This document shows, in pieces, positions 19,206 to 28,302 of a stretch of DNA of 64,000 nt. The notes under the pieces were generated by a model, which worked only from the letters and a program-made list of their open reading frames with translations, made no database searches and had not been told where the DNA came from. The position numbers and the translations under genes were made by a program. Source of the stretch: an uncultured Caulobacterales bacterium (GTDB taxonomy: Bacteria; Pseudomonadota; Alphaproteobacteria; Caulobacterales; Maricaulaceae); contig CANNER010000002.1 of assembly GCA_947503715.1 (NCBI GenBank), positions 620,001 to 684,000 on the forward strand, read 5' to 3'. Positions within the stretch are counted from its first letter, which is position 1; each line of letters opens with the position of its first letter.

Positions 19206-21574
19206 CCGCCAAACCCGCCCAGTGTGAGAAGCGAAACTCTGACGCCGATATTGGCATTATTTTGCAGGGCATCATTATTGAAGTTCTGATCAGTATATAG
19301 AACTTCCAGTAAGAGACAGTCATCACGATAGCCAAGGCCGAAGCTTTGGCGACGTGTGATATCTTCATCCAAATCGCGTGTGATGCGGTAACTCGCGCTG
19401 ATTCTATCGGTAAGTCTGAATTGTAGGCGACCTGTTAATTCCTCTGGCGGCGCGTTGGGATTATCTAAAAATTGACGGCTGGCGCTGTTTAATCTGAAAT
19501 AGCGTGCACCACCGCTGATCCATTTTGTTCTAAAGCCTAAGGATGAGTCGATCCGTGTGAGCTCCTTCGTGTCCTCATTATATCTTGCGCGGGTCCGCGA
19601 GCTGATGAGATCGCCCAGCCCGAATTGGAGTTCTCCGACAATATCAGATTGATCTCCCTCCAGACCAGATCCAATCAAATATCCACCATCCTCACCGGCA
19701 ATGCCCTCAACGGCGAGACCGTCTGATTCGAGTGAAAAGGATTGTCCCACAAAGATGCTGGCATAGCTTTTTCGCCCCCAATCGGCGGTCACACTGCCGC
19801 CAATATCGGCGCGAAGACCTTTTTGCCAGAAATCAAATCCTGATGCTTTATTGGACTGCCAGAGCAGGGTCTGGTCCAAGTCTACATTTCCTGCATCCTC
19901 TGTGAAATCAAATATGGCTGTCCCGTCTTCGCGTCTAAAACGGTCCAGCTTGGCATCGCCAAAACTTTGCGTCACTTGTATACGGGGTTCAAGAGTCCAA
20001 TCAATTGGACCTGAGCTATTGATGAAAGGATAGCGTATGTCGACGCCGACTTGCCCGAGTGCGCGGTCTAATGTCTCAGATTCACCTTCCTCAGGTTCCA
20101 GGTCAAATGTGTCGATGCGCGCATTGGCGAAGGGTTTAACCTCAATACCGCCCGGGGCAATGAATGTCTTTAAATAGTCGAGACCAAATGTGCCCCGCGT
20201 ATAATTTGAGCCTTCATTCCGCGTCAAAACGGTCAGGTTTCCATCGGCTTTCAACCGCCCGCCAATAACTGGATCAGTCATATAATGCTGTAGCTCGATG
20301 CGCGGGGCGAGGATGGGAAGCGTTCGGTCATTGATACGCGCAACTGTGAACGTGCCGTCTCCATCGTCAAGAATACGATCCCTCAAACCCTGAAACCCAA
20401 CTGTTGAGACTGTCAGGCGGGTCGAGTCATTTTGACCGATCAAGAAAGCCTGAGTCGTATTTCGCTGTGACTCGCCTTCATAGAGTCCTTGCGTTTGACG
20501 TTGTGCGGATAATCCGTAACGGCGTAAATAATTGTCGTCTGTCGTCAATTGGACACCAAATCCATAAGTCCAGAAATCAGTTGGCGCAAAAAGCCCTTTT
20601 GCAAAAATGTGACTGCGCAATCGTTTGCCGACGGGGGCTCTGTCTGGATTTCTGAAAAGGTTCGGATCCTCAAAGGCATTTCCGTTTCTGTCGAAAATAC
20701 TGCCATAGGTGAAACTGCCGTCAATCTCCACACGGCCCGAGTTAAACTGGCGGGCAAATTGATATTCCAGCAATGGATTGACCTTGCTGTAAATGCGCGG
20801 CGTGATCGTGGCCTCGGTATAATCATCAATCGCCCAATAATAGGGTGTTTGTGTGTTAAACCCCCTGGATTGAGAGTAGCCAGCAAAGGGCATGAGCAGG
20901 CCACTGGCCCGTTCCGCACTGGGGTCGGGGTGAGCCAGGTAAGGCGTGTAGAAAACGGGGATGCCGAACATCTCAATCGTAGCGTCCCGATATTGCACAC
21001 TTCTTGAATTTTTATCCTGCGTGACCTGTCTGGCTTTGATCCGCCAAGACGGTTTTGGGTTTTCCTCACAGACTTCGCAAGCTGTGTAATAGGCGTTATA
21101 GAGCTCGACCTCGCCGTTCGCACCGCGGGCAACAAATCTTGCGGCTGTGACGCCGCCATCGGGCAGGCGCGCGACGAAATCAGTGGCGGTTCCGGTTTCC
21201 AGCTCATTGGAGATTTCGAGTTTATCCGCATATTGTGAACTGCCGTCAGATTGGATGAGAACGACATTGCCGGAGGCTATTATTTGACCGGTCTCAAGAT
21301 TATAGACGACGCGATCCGCGCGTAGGGTTCGGTCCTGATATCGGCCTTCGACTTCGCCGGAGGCGGTTAAAATTCCCGTTGCCTCGTCATTGTCGAGCGT
21401 ATCCGCTTCCAGATAGATGATATCGGGGTCCCGGAAGGGGCTATCCACCGCGAGTTTTAGGTCGCTATCTGACTGCGTTAATTGACCGATTTGAGCCTGC
21501 GCCGGTATGGCCGACAGAACGGAACTGCCCAGAAGTGCTGCCAACCACAATAATGTTCTGGTTCTTTTGGCCAA
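19202..21574 (-). CDS. lptD: LPS-assembly outer-membrane protein LptD
   Basis: Outer-membrane protein of about 790 residues that inserts LPS into the outer leaflet with LptE. It has an N-terminal OstA/LptA-like domain (DIIYLEADTLDNDEATGILTA region) and a long beta-barrel with the family text PVFYTPYLAHPDPSAERASGLLMP. I place the start at the TTG at 21574 because GAGGA sits 8 bp upstream and the product then opens with a compact signal peptide, cleaved after AIPAQA; a TTG 15 bp further upstream is possible. The short cysteine pattern CEVCEENPKP is kept. The usual neighbours surA and pdxA are absent; the next gene is a divergent type I exporter. Confidence 0.93.
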   Translation of the reverse strand: MAKRTRTLLWLAALLGSSVLSAIPAQAQIGQLTQSDSDLKLAVDSPFRDPDIIYLEADTLDNDEATGILTASGEVEGRYQDRTLRADRVVYNLETGQIIASGNVVLIQSDGSSQYADKLEISNELETGTATDFVARLPDGGVTAARFVARGANGEVELYNAYYTACEVCEENPKPSWRIKARQVTQDKNSRSVQYRDATIEMFGIPVFYTPYLAHPDPSAERASGLLMPFAGYSQSRGFNTQTPYYWAIDDYTEATITPRIYSKVNPLLEYQFARQFNSGRVEIDGSFTYGSIFDRNGNAFEDPNLFRNPDRAPVGKRLRSHIFAKGLFAPTDFWTYGFGVQLTTDDNYLRRYGLSAQRQTQGLYEGESQRNTTQAFLIGQNDSTRLTVSTVGFQGLRDRILDDGDGTFTVARINDRTLPILAPRIELQHYMTDPVIGGRLKADGNLTVLTRNEGSNYTRGTFGLDYLKTFIAPGGIEVKPFANARIDTFDLEPEEGESETLDRALGQVGVDIRYPFINSSGPIDWTLEPRIQVTQSFGDAKLDRFRREDGTAIFDFTEDAGNVDLDQTLLWQSNKASGFDFWQKGLRADIGGSVTADWGRKSYASIFVGQSFSLESDGLAVEGIAGEDGGYLIGSGLEGDQSDIVGELQFGLGDLISSRTRARYNEDTKELTRIDSSLGFRTKWISGGARYFRLNSASRQFLDNPNAPPEELTGRLQFRLTDRISASYRITRDLDEDITRRQSFGLGYRDDCLLLEVLYTDQNFNNDALQNNANIGVRVSLLTLGGFGG

Positions 21575-21846
21575 GTCTGAAATCCTCAATCGGTTTTATG
21601 CTGACCCATATCTTTCGGAGTCGATCCTTCAACGCCATAGCGAAGCGATAAGCAGGGGTCTATGTGATTTGCCCTGATTTTAGGGGGCGAGGCGATTAAA
21701 TATCGGCCATTTGCGCTTAATTCTTGAAACAGATGTGAACAATAACAGCTTCTGTTCCGTTTGGCCCTTAATCTGCATTTAGGACTCACAGTTGTAATGT
21801 TTCGCAGTCTATAGGATGAAATCTACCAAGACTGCCGTTGGGGACG

Positions 21847-21871
21847 GCGCGATACACACTGTGTTTCGCGC
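21847..21871. promoter_or_regulatory. 25-bp inverted repeat upstream of the type I exporter operon
   Basis: GCGCGA-T-ACACA, centre C, then TGTGT-T-TCGCGC: 11 of 12 base pairs match. It lies 23 bp upstream of the exporter start, in a 320-bp divergent region shared with lptD, which otherwise shows no gene. With no loop it is more likely a protein-binding site than an RNA hairpin. Confidence 0.4.
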
Positions 21872-21894
21872 GAAAGAACGATAAAAGTGGGATC

Positions 21895-23844
21895 ATGGCC
21901 AAGAAAAAAGAGACATTACCCGATGCGGATAGAACGGGCTTGCGTTCACCTGTCGGTGAGGCCCTGAATTCCGCGCGGGATGCCTTTACAGGTGTTTTGT
22001 TATTCTCGATTTTTGTCAACCTTCTGATGCTGACCGGGCCGATCTACATGTTGCAGGTCTATGACCGGGTTTTGCAATCCAACTCTATTCCAACATTGGT
22101 CGCGATCTCGGTGATTATGATCGTTCTCTATATTTTCATGGGCATATTCGATTTCCTCCGCTCGCGCGTGCTCGTGCGGGTGTCTCAAAAATTTGAAAAC
22201 CTGATGACGGACCGTACATTTGCAGCGTGGCTGCGGGGCTCTGCCAAGGGCGGGAAGTCGGCACAATCCATGCCGCTCAATGATGTGTCCACGATGAAGC
22301 AATTTCTATCCGGCAACGGCCCGGCGACTTTTATGGATATTCCGTGGGCCCCGCTCTTCATCATCGTGATTTTTATGCTCCATTGGACGTTGGGTGTTTT
22401 GGCGGTTGTCGGCTCCGTGATTATGTTCACAGCCGCGCTGATCAATAATCGCCGGATGCGCAAACCGCTCGTTGAGAGCCTGAAAATGCGTCGCGTGGAA
22501 CAGGCTTTCGCGATACAGGCGCAGCGCAATGCCGAAACCCTTGAAGCCATGGGCATGACGCCAAATATCCATCGCCGCTGGAAAGAATATAATGCGCAGG
22601 GCGGACAGGACGGACGCGATGCCTCTGACCGTCAGGGCGGTGCGACGGCCTTTACGAAATCCTTCCGCATGTTCCTGCAATCCGCCATGTTGGGTGCAGG
22701 TGGGGCGCTGGCTGTGAAAGGCATTATCACGCCCGGTGCGATGATTGCGGGCTCCATCATTCTGGGCCGCGCCCTCGCGCCTATTCAGCAAATCATTGGA
22801 CAATGGCGCAGCTTTGGATCCGCACGCGACGCCTATACGCGCCTCAACGAATTTTATCTCGAAAACCCGGAATTCCAAGAGCCCACACAATTGCCCGCAC
22901 CGGAAGGTGTTCTGACGATTGAGGGCGTGACAGCTGCCCCTCCCGGCGGGACAAAAGCCATTCTTGCAGGGCTGAATTTTGCGGTGAAGCCCGGCCAGGG
23001 CCTCGGCATTATCGGGCCGTCTGCGTCCGGTAAGTCGACATTGGCGAAACTCATGACGGGGATTTGGCGGCCACAGCGTGGGTCCATTCGTCTCGACGGC
23101 GCGACATTTGATCAGTGGGACCGAGAGACCATCGGAAAATATATCGGCTATCTGCCGCAAGCGGTCGACCTTTTCGACGGAACGATTGCTGAAAACATTG
23201 CGCGTTTCGATCCGCAAGCCTCTGATGAGGCCGTGGTGGAAGCCGCGAAATGGGCGGGCGTGCATGATCTCATCCTGCGTCTGGATGACGGCTATGATAC
23301 CCGCGTTGGCCTGGGCGCGACGGTCCTGTCGGGTGGGCAGATGCAGCGCATTGCTCTGGCACGGGCGCTCTATGGCGATCCCGTTCTCATCGTCATGGAT
23401 GAACCCAATGCCAATCTGGATGCTGAAGGGGACGCTGCTCTCACACGCGCGATTTCAATTGCGCGGAAGCGGTTGAAGACCGTCATCGTGATGGCGCATC
23501 GCCCGTCCGCCATTGCGGCGGTCGATCTGATCTTGTCGCTAAAAGACGGACAGCAGGAAGCGTTTGGTCCTAAGGATGAGGTGTTGAAAGCCCTGCGTGA
23601 GAAGCGGGCGCAGGAACGCGGCGAAGCGACTCCTACAGCTACGCCCACATCTGCAGAAAACTCTACGCCCCCAAAAGCACCGCCAAACACGCCAACCAAA
23701 AAAGGGCCGGGTCGCCCGCCTTTGGGTGTCGCGGCGGGCGGGCCCCGCGGCTTTATGCTGACCAATAATCCAACGCCGAAAAAGCCGAGTTCAAAAAAGA
23801 CATCGTCTAAGACGAAATCCGATATCGGGGATGCTGCAGAATGA
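21895..23844 (+). CDS. Type I secretion system ABC transporter (PrtD/HlyB type)
   Basis: 649-residue half-transporter: hydrophobic membrane domain in the first half and an ATPase in the second with Walker A GPSASGKST (K380), signature LSGGQ (from L478), Walker B VLIVMDEPNA (D502, E503) and MAHRPSAI. There is no N-terminal peptidase domain, pointing to RTX/protease-type substrates rather than bacteriocins. An unusual tail of about 75 residues rich in Pro, Thr, Ser and Lys follows the ATPase. ATG 21895 is preferred over an upstream TTG. It overlaps the HlyD gene by 4 bp. No TolC or secreted substrate gene is nearby. Confidence 0.92.
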   Translation: MAKKKETLPDADRTGLRSPVGEALNSARDAFTGVLLFSIFVNLLMLTGPIYMLQVYDRVLQSNSIPTLVAISVIMIVLYIFMGIFDFLRSRVLVRVSQKFENLMTDRTFAAWLRGSAKGGKSAQSMPLNDVSTMKQFLSGNGPATFMDIPWAPLFIIVIFMLHWTLGVLAVVGSVIMFTAALINNRRMRKPLVESLKMRRVEQAFAIQAQRNAETLEAMGMTPNIHRRWKEYNAQGGQDGRDASDRQGGATAFTKSFRMFLQSAMLGAGGALAVKGIITPGAMIAGSIILGRALAPIQQIIGQWRSFGSARDAYTRLNEFYLENPEFQEPTQLPAPEGVLTIEGVTAAPPGGTKAILAGLNFAVKPGQGLGIIGPSASGKSTLAKLMTGIWRPQRGSIRLDGATFDQWDRETIGKYIGYLPQAVDLFDGTIAENIARFDPQASDEAVVEAAKWAGVHDLILRLDDGYDTRVGLGATVLSGGQMQRIALARALYGDPVLIVMDEPNANLDAEGDAALTRAISIARKRLKTVIVMAHRPSAIAAVDLILSLKDGQQEAFGPKDEVLKALREKRAQERGEATPTATPTSAENSTPPKAPPNTPTKKGPGRPPLGVAAGGPRGFMLTNNPTPKKPSSKKTSSKTKSDIGDAAE

Positions 23845-25172
23845 ATATGATCCCCACAAATATGGCCCCTGAATCTGAGACTGAAAAAGATCCTTATCGC
23901 TCCTATCTCCTCTGGGGATTTGGCACGATTGCCGCACTGCTCATCGGCGTATTCGGGTGGTCCTTAATTGCCAAAATCAACGGCGCTGTCCTCGCAACGG
24001 GTATTGTCGAAGTGCAGGGCAAGCCCAAAACGATACAACATCTGGACGGCGGTATTGTCGGCGAGATTTTCGTTGAAAACGGGCAAACTGTCCAAGCGGG
24101 CGATGTGCTCGTCCGGCTCGATCCAACTATGCTCGACGTTAATCGCGAGATCGCCGATGTGCAGTTGAACGAAACACTGGCCCGCGTGACACGATTGCAA
24201 ACGGAACGCGATGACCTGCCGACGATTACTTGGCCCGTGCAATTGCTTGAGGCCCAAGACCAACCCCGTGTGGGTCGTGCGATGAAAGGGCAAGAACGTC
24301 TGTTTGAGGCCCGTCGCGCCGCTGCGTTAGGGCAAGCGACTCAATTGCGTCAGCGGATTGCTCAATCTGAGGATCAAATCATCGGCTTGGAAAGTCTAAC
24401 GCGGTCCAAGGAAAACCAGGCGATAAAAATTCGCGAAGAACTCGTCGCGAAACGCGAAATCATGGAAAAGGGATTTCTCGGAAAGCCCGCCGTGCTGGTA
24501 TTGGAGCGTGAGGAATTTCGCCTTGAGGGTGACATTCAAAGCCATCAGGCCGAAATCAGCCGCCTGAAAAACTCGATTATGGAAACGCGCGAGCAAATCC
24601 GTCAACTCAAGCGGGACCGCCAATCAGAAATCCTGACCGAATTGCGGGATGCCGAACTGGAAGCCTCAGGCTACCGCGAACAACTCATTGCCGCGTCGGC
24701 ACAATCGGACCGGATTGATATTACTTCTCCTGTGGCAGGTCGGGTTCACAATTTGGCCGTGACGACGGTTGGCGGTGTTGTCGCCCCCGGGCAGGAATTG
24801 ATGCAGATTATTCCACTCGACGGAAAACTAATCGTCCTCGCCCAAGTCCTGCCGCAGGACATTGACCAGGTTTATGTGGGTCAGCCCACCCGCGTGCTTT
24901 TCTCGGCCTTCAACGCGCGCAAAACGCCGGAGCTTTATGGCACGGTCACGAAAGTCTCGCCGGACCGTCTGCTGGATCCCGCAACGGGATTTCCATTTTT
25001 CGAGGTAGAAGTGATTGTGCCCGAAGAGGAACTCGCGCGGCTCGATAGCAGTCTGACCCTCATACCCGGCATGCCGGCGGAGAGTTTTATGCAGACCGAG
25101 TCCCGCTCGGTTTTCGATTATCTGCTCAAACCCGCCACGGATGCGATGACGCGGGCCGGACGCGAGGAATAG
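23841..25172 (+). CDS. HlyD-family membrane-fusion protein (PrtE type)
   Basis: 443-residue periplasmic adaptor of a type I secretion system. A single transmembrane helix (about residues 25-45, LLWGFGTIAALLIGVFGWSL) is followed by a lipoyl-like half-motif (GIVEVQGKPKTIQHLDGGIV), a long coiled-coil hairpin rich in Glu, Arg and Gln, the second lipoyl half (DITSPVAGRVHNLAVTTVGG) and a C-terminal beta domain. The start ATG overlaps the ABC gene's stop (ATGA), so both are made together. A terminator hairpin begins at its stop codon. The outer-membrane partner is presumably a TolC encoded elsewhere. Confidence 0.93.
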   Translation: MNMIPTNMAPESETEKDPYRSYLLWGFGTIAALLIGVFGWSLIAKINGAVLATGIVEVQGKPKTIQHLDGGIVGEIFVENGQTVQAGDVLVRLDPTMLDVNREIADVQLNETLARVTRLQTERDDLPTITWPVQLLEAQDQPRVGRAMKGQERLFEARRAAALGQATQLRQRIAQSEDQIIGLESLTRSKENQAIKIREELVAKREIMEKGFLGKPAVLVLEREEFRLEGDIQSHQAEISRLKNSIMETREQIRQLKRDRQSEILTELRDAELEASGYREQLIAASAQSDRIDITSPVAGRVHNLAVTTVGGVVAPGQELMQIIPLDGKLIVLAQVLPQDIDQVYVGQPTRVLFSAFNARKTPELYGTVTKVSPDRLLDPATGFPFFEVEVIVPEEELARLDSSLTLIPGMPAESFMQTESRSVFDYLLKPATDAMTRAGREE

Positions 25173-25199
25173 GCGTTAGACTTTCCTAACGCCGCTTTT
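25172..25199 (+). terminator. Intrinsic terminator after the type I exporter operon
   Basis: GGCGTTAG, loop ACTTTC, CTAACGCC, then GCTTTT. The 8-bp perfect stem starts at the last base of the HlyD stop codon and overlaps the final codons of the convergent membrane-protein gene, so it may serve both directions. Confidence 0.75.
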
Positions 25200-25601
25200 C
25201 CCGATGGCCCAGAAATAGATTGCGGCAATCACGGCGTTGCTGAGCGCGTTGACCCAAAACCCGTTGGCGATGCTGATGACACTGTCGATGACCAGCCAGA
25301 TAATCATACCGGTGGTCACACTCCCCCAGAGCGCTTTGACAGATGCCGCATTCATGATCGCCGTATGTTTGGCCAGCGCGAGTAACGTAAGCCCCCAGCC
25401 TAAAGTGACCGCCCCCATCAAGCCGGTCGAGAACCGCAAATGGTCACCCCAAACCGCGTGACCTTCGCCCGGGTGGAAGACTTTATAAAGGAGATCGACA
25501 GGCGCAAGTGTGAGGGTAAATCCTGCTAAACAAAGTACGGCTCCGAATAGAATCACAACCCACGCGAAGAGTTTGAGCGGAAAAATATTGATCTCTGACA
25601 T
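25176..25601 (-). CDS. Small four-helix membrane protein of unknown function
   Basis: 141 residues with four hydrophobic stretches (about 9-31, 55-77, 88-108 and 114-135). I do not recognise a family with certainty. It follows the XRE regulator gene on the same strand, and the palindrome ATGACC-N5-GGTCAT sits about 50 bp upstream of its start, matching the palindrome in front of the regulator itself. It is therefore probably a target of that regulator. Its last codons form one arm of the terminator of the convergent exporter operon. Confidence 0.75.
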   Translation of the reverse strand: MSEINIFPLKLFAWVVILFGAVLCLAGFTLTLAPVDLLYKVFHPGEGHAVWGDHLRFSTGLMGAVTLGWGLTLLALAKHTAIMNAASVKALWGSVTTGMIIWLVIDSVISIANGFWVNALSNAVIAAIYFWAIGKSGVRKV

Positions 25602-25652
25602 GTCGGTCTCCCTGATTTATCTTTAGCTTAGGTCTTCAAATTCATTGAAACA

Positions 25653-25669
25653 ATGACCCCGCAGGTCAT
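25653..25669. promoter_or_regulatory. Candidate XRE operator, copy upstream of membrane protein gene
   Basis: ATGACC-CCGCA-GGTCAT. Same half-sites and spacing as the palindrome at 26444-26460. It overlaps the stop codon of the XRE gene and lies upstream of the 25601 start. Confidence 0.6.
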
Positions 25670-26409
25670 GCTCCCGCGTTTAAAATGGCTTTTGTGGACT
25701 CATCTGCGGGGAACATGAGTTCCACTTTCATATCCGCGAGGGCGATATCCTCGACGGAAGAGAAACTTGCGAGAACGGTAAAAAGCGAAAGGCGGAGGTC
25801 GCCCAGCTTGAAAATAACCGGCACCATAGCGGGTTGTACAGAAGGCGACTGAGCGACTGGACCGAGTTTTGCGCGGGCGGCGTCCAAAATGGCATCCCCG
25901 CCATATTTCGCGGATTCAGCCTGTAAGCGCGTCCGCATATGCGCTTGCACCTCTTCCAGATTTTCAATTGCTTGCGCGACGGGTCCGTCAGTCGAAATCG
26001 CGTCCAACATGGAGCTGCCGACACTCAAACTTAGAGCGCCGACCAAGTGATGCGCGCTCTTATTTAACTGCAAGAGTGTCCAATGACGGTCCAAAGCAAA
26101 AGCCGGAAACGGGTCATGATTGTCCAGCATGAGCGTGACGGCGTCCCGAATGACCGACAGATCTTCCGAGTCCCATTCCCGCTCAGAATAGGCGCTGGCA
26201 AACCCTGCGGCTGACAGCAATTCATTCCGATGCGAGCGCGGTATGTTTAGTGTATCGGACAGGCGGGCAATCATCTCACGGCTGGGCTTTGATTTGCCCG
26301 TTTCCAGACAGCAGAGATGCCGCGTCGAAATCTCCGCCTCCAAGGCCAGAGACATTTGGGAATGACGCCGCCGTGTGCGCCAGTCGCGAAGCAGTATACC
26401 GAAACTCAT
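25666..26409 (-). CDS. XRE-family regulator with MmyB-like ligand-binding domain
   Basis: 247 residues. The N-terminal helix-turn-helix is RRRHSQMSLALEAEISTRHL, residues 13-32 (text LETGKSKPSREMIARLSDTL follows). The remainder matches the MmyB/MLTR ligand-binding type, with FPAFALDRHWTLLQLNKSAHHLVG. Such regulators usually control an adjacent gene, often a dehydrogenase. Here two identical half-site palindromes flank the gene: one 35 bp upstream of its own ATG and one over its stop codon in front of the small membrane protein gene, suggesting autoregulation plus control of that gene. The ligand is unknown. Confidence 0.88.
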   Translation of the reverse strand: MSFGILLRDWRTRRRHSQMSLALEAEISTRHLCCLETGKSKPSREMIARLSDTLNIPRSHRNELLSAAGFASAYSEREWDSEDLSVIRDAVTLMLDNHDPFPAFALDRHWTLLQLNKSAHHLVGALSLSVGSSMLDAISTDGPVAQAIENLEEVQAHMRTRLQAESAKYGGDAILDAARAKLGPVAQSPSVQPAMVPVIFKLGDLRLSLFTVLASFSSVEDIALADMKVELMFPADESTKAILNAGA

Positions 26410-26443
26410 GGGGGTGGCCTATCAGAGACAGGTCACTCTGGCG

Positions 26444-26460
26444 ATGACCTCTGAGGTCAT
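26444..26460. promoter_or_regulatory. Candidate XRE operator, autoregulatory copy
   Basis: ATGACCTC-T-GAGGTCAT, a perfect 8+1+8 palindrome containing ATGACC-N5-GGTCAT. It is 35 bp upstream of the XRE start and overlaps the stop codon of the Lrp-family gene. A further GGTCA half-site is at about 26431. Confidence 0.6.
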
Positions 26461-26921
26461 AGAGCCGGATAACCCGTCCAGCGTTTCACCGTTTTCATGA
26501 CGAGACTGGATTGGATGCGACTGACATGGGGCAGGGCGGCGATGGCGCGTTTGTAAATCCGCTCATAATCGCGCGTATCGGGCGCGGCGACCTTGATGAG
26601 ATAATCCGCCTGTCCCGTCATGAGATGGCATTCAAGGACTTCAGGACGGGACATGGCCGCCTTCTCAAAGGCTGAGAGAATGGCTTCGCTTTGCCCTTCC
26701 AATGTGACCTCGACATAAAATGTCATCGCAAAGCCGAGTTTCTCTCCGTCCAGCCGCGCGGCATAACGTTCAATCAGACCCCGGTCTTCGAGGAGCCCGA
26801 TGCGACGGTGGCACGCAGATGTGGAGAGCCCAACCTTCTCGCCGATCGTGGCGGAGGTCTGTCGGCAATTGGTTTGAAGTTCGTGAAGTATCTTTCGATC
26901 TATATCTGAAACAGTCATCAT
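26457..26921 (-). CDS. Lrp/AsnC-family regulator, probably of alanine dehydrogenase
   Basis: 154 residues. Winged-helix DNA-binding domain (DIDRKILHELQTNCRQTSAT, then IGEKVGLSTSACHRRIGLLE) followed by the RAM/AsnC ligand domain (FYVEVTLEGQ, VLECHLMTGQADYLIKVAAPD). I take the ATG at 26921, where the conserved family N-terminus begins; the frame is open further but has no homology-like text. It is divergent from ald with about 130 bp between them, the common arrangement of an alanine-responsive activator and alanine dehydrogenase. Confidence 0.92.
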   Translation of the reverse strand: MMTVSDIDRKILHELQTNCRQTSATIGEKVGLSTSACHRRIGLLEDRGLIERYAARLDGEKLGFAMTFYVEVTLEGQSEAILSAFEKAAMSRPEVLECHLMTGQADYLIKVAAPDTRDYERIYKRAIAALPHVSRIQSSLVMKTVKRWTGYPAL

Positions 26922-27049
26922 TTTTCCGAAATTTGCAGTCTGAGTTGAGAATATATCCTGAAAATTCTTTAAATACCAAGTCTGATACGGAATTCTCACC
27001 AATTCATTTCGTTTATTGAGCGTAAAAAATAACCGCTTTGGAGTGTCCC

Positions 27050-28162
27050 ATGCGCATTGGTGTCCCAACAGAAATCAAATCCCAAGAATTCCGTGTCGGC
27101 CTGACGCCTGAATCCGTCGCCGAACTTGTCGCGGATGGGCAGGAGCTATGGGTGCAATCCGGCGCGGGGTTAGGGATCGGCTCAACGGACGAGGATTACA
27201 AAGACGCGGGTGCCGAGATTAAAGCGGACGCCGCGACGATTTTCGCGGGCTGCGATATGATTGTGAAGGTCAAGGAACCACAGGCAGTTGAGCGTGCCAT
27301 GCTCCGCCCCGGACAAATTCTATACACCTATCTCCACCTCGCACCCGACGTGCCGCAGACGGAAGACCTGATCAAAAGCGGCGCTGTCTGTATCGCCTAT
27401 GAAACCGTCACGTCGCCAAAGGGAGGGCTCCCGCTTCTCAAACCAATGAGCCAGGTTGCAGGCCGTCTCTCGATCCAAGCGGGTGCTGTTGCTTTGCAGA
27501 AAGAACATGGCGGACGCGGCGTCCTGCTCGGTGGTGTGCCGGGTGTGAATTCCGGCAAAGTCGTCGTGATTGGCGGCGGCGATGTCGGCTATAACGCCGC
27601 GCTTATGGCTGTCGGGATGCAGGCAGATGTCACGATTCTGGAACGCTCCAATGAGGTCATGGAGAAGCTCTCCTATGAATTCGGCGTGCGGGCTAATATT
27701 GAACGCTCTACCCCAGCCGTCTTGGAGAAGCTCTTGGCGGAGGCGGATCTCGTCATTGGCGCGGTCCTGATTCCCGGGGCCGCAGCGCCTAAAGTCGTCA
27801 CGCGCGACATGCTGAAAATCATGAAAGAGGGCGCAGTCCTCGTTGATGTCGCGATTGATCAGGGCGGCTGTTTTGAAACCTCGAAAGCGACAACTCACGC
27901 CGACCCGACTTATATCGTCGATGGTATTGTGCATTATTGCGTCGCGAATATGCCCGGTGCTGTGGCGCGTACGTCGACCTATGCGCTGAACGCGGCAACG
28001 CTTCATCACGCCAAACGGATTGCGCGTTTGGGCTGGAAAGACGCCATGCGCGAGGACCCGCATTTGCTGAACGGGTTGAATGTTTGCGAAGGTAAATTGA
28101 CTTATGCGGCCGTGGGCGAAGCGCAGGGTTTGGAGTGGGTTGAGGCGGCGAGCTGCATTTAA
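27050..28162 (+). CDS. ald: Alanine dehydrogenase
   Basis: NAD-dependent alanine dehydrogenase of 370 residues, interconverting L-alanine with pyruvate and ammonia. Family residues are at their standard positions: R15 in SQEFRVG, K75 in VKVKEP, H96 in YTYLHLAPD, plus the NAD-binding GGGDVGYNAA and the VDVAIDQGGC segment with the catalytic Asp. The ATG at 27050 has GGAG 8 bp upstream. The gene is divergent from an Lrp-type regulator, suggesting induction by alanine. A 127-bp inverted-repeat element begins 7 bp after the stop. Confidence 0.97.
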   Translation: MRIGVPTEIKSQEFRVGLTPESVAELVADGQELWVQSGAGLGIGSTDEDYKDAGAEIKADAATIFAGCDMIVKVKEPQAVERAMLRPGQILYTYLHLAPDVPQTEDLIKSGAVCIAYETVTSPKGGLPLLKPMSQVAGRLSIQAGAVALQKEHGGRGVLLGGVPGVNSGKVVVIGGGDVGYNAALMAVGMQADVTILERSNEVMEKLSYEFGVRANIERSTPAVLEKLLAEADLVIGAVLIPGAAAPKVVTRDMLKIMKEGAVLVDVAIDQGGCFETSKATTHADPTYIVDGIVHYCVANMPGAVARTSTYALNAATLHHAKRIARLGWKDAMREDPHLLNGLNVCEGKLTYAAVGEAQGLEWVEAASCI

Positions 28163-28169
28163 TTAATAT

Positions 28170-28296
28170 GTCACACCGTCGCGACCTGAAAGGTCGCCCG
28201 GTGCCCATGTCGTAGAATTTGCAACACGTCCCAGTTTATAGAGTTACGCGATCAACACGGCATGGGCACCGGGCGGCTTTGCTGCGTCGGTGTGAC
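28170..28296. repeat. Large imperfect inverted repeat after ald
   Basis: Outer arms GTCACACCG / CGGTGTGAC (9 of 9) and inner arms CGCCCGGTGCCCATG / CATGGGCACCGGGCG (15 of 15) enclose about 51 bp. Between outer and inner arms are unmatched spacers of 16 and 12 bp; the left one carries its own small stem GCGACC-TGAAA-GGTCGC. It fills nearly the whole gap between ald and the convergent mutarotase gene and could terminate transcription or be a mobile palindromic element. Confidence 0.7.
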
Positions 28297-28302
28297 GGCT
28301 GA

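Noticed and set aside
22306-23265. 319-codon minus-strand frame within the ABC exporter gene
   Set aside because: Antisense shadow of a well-conserved ABC transporter; His/Arg/Cys-rich with no domain.
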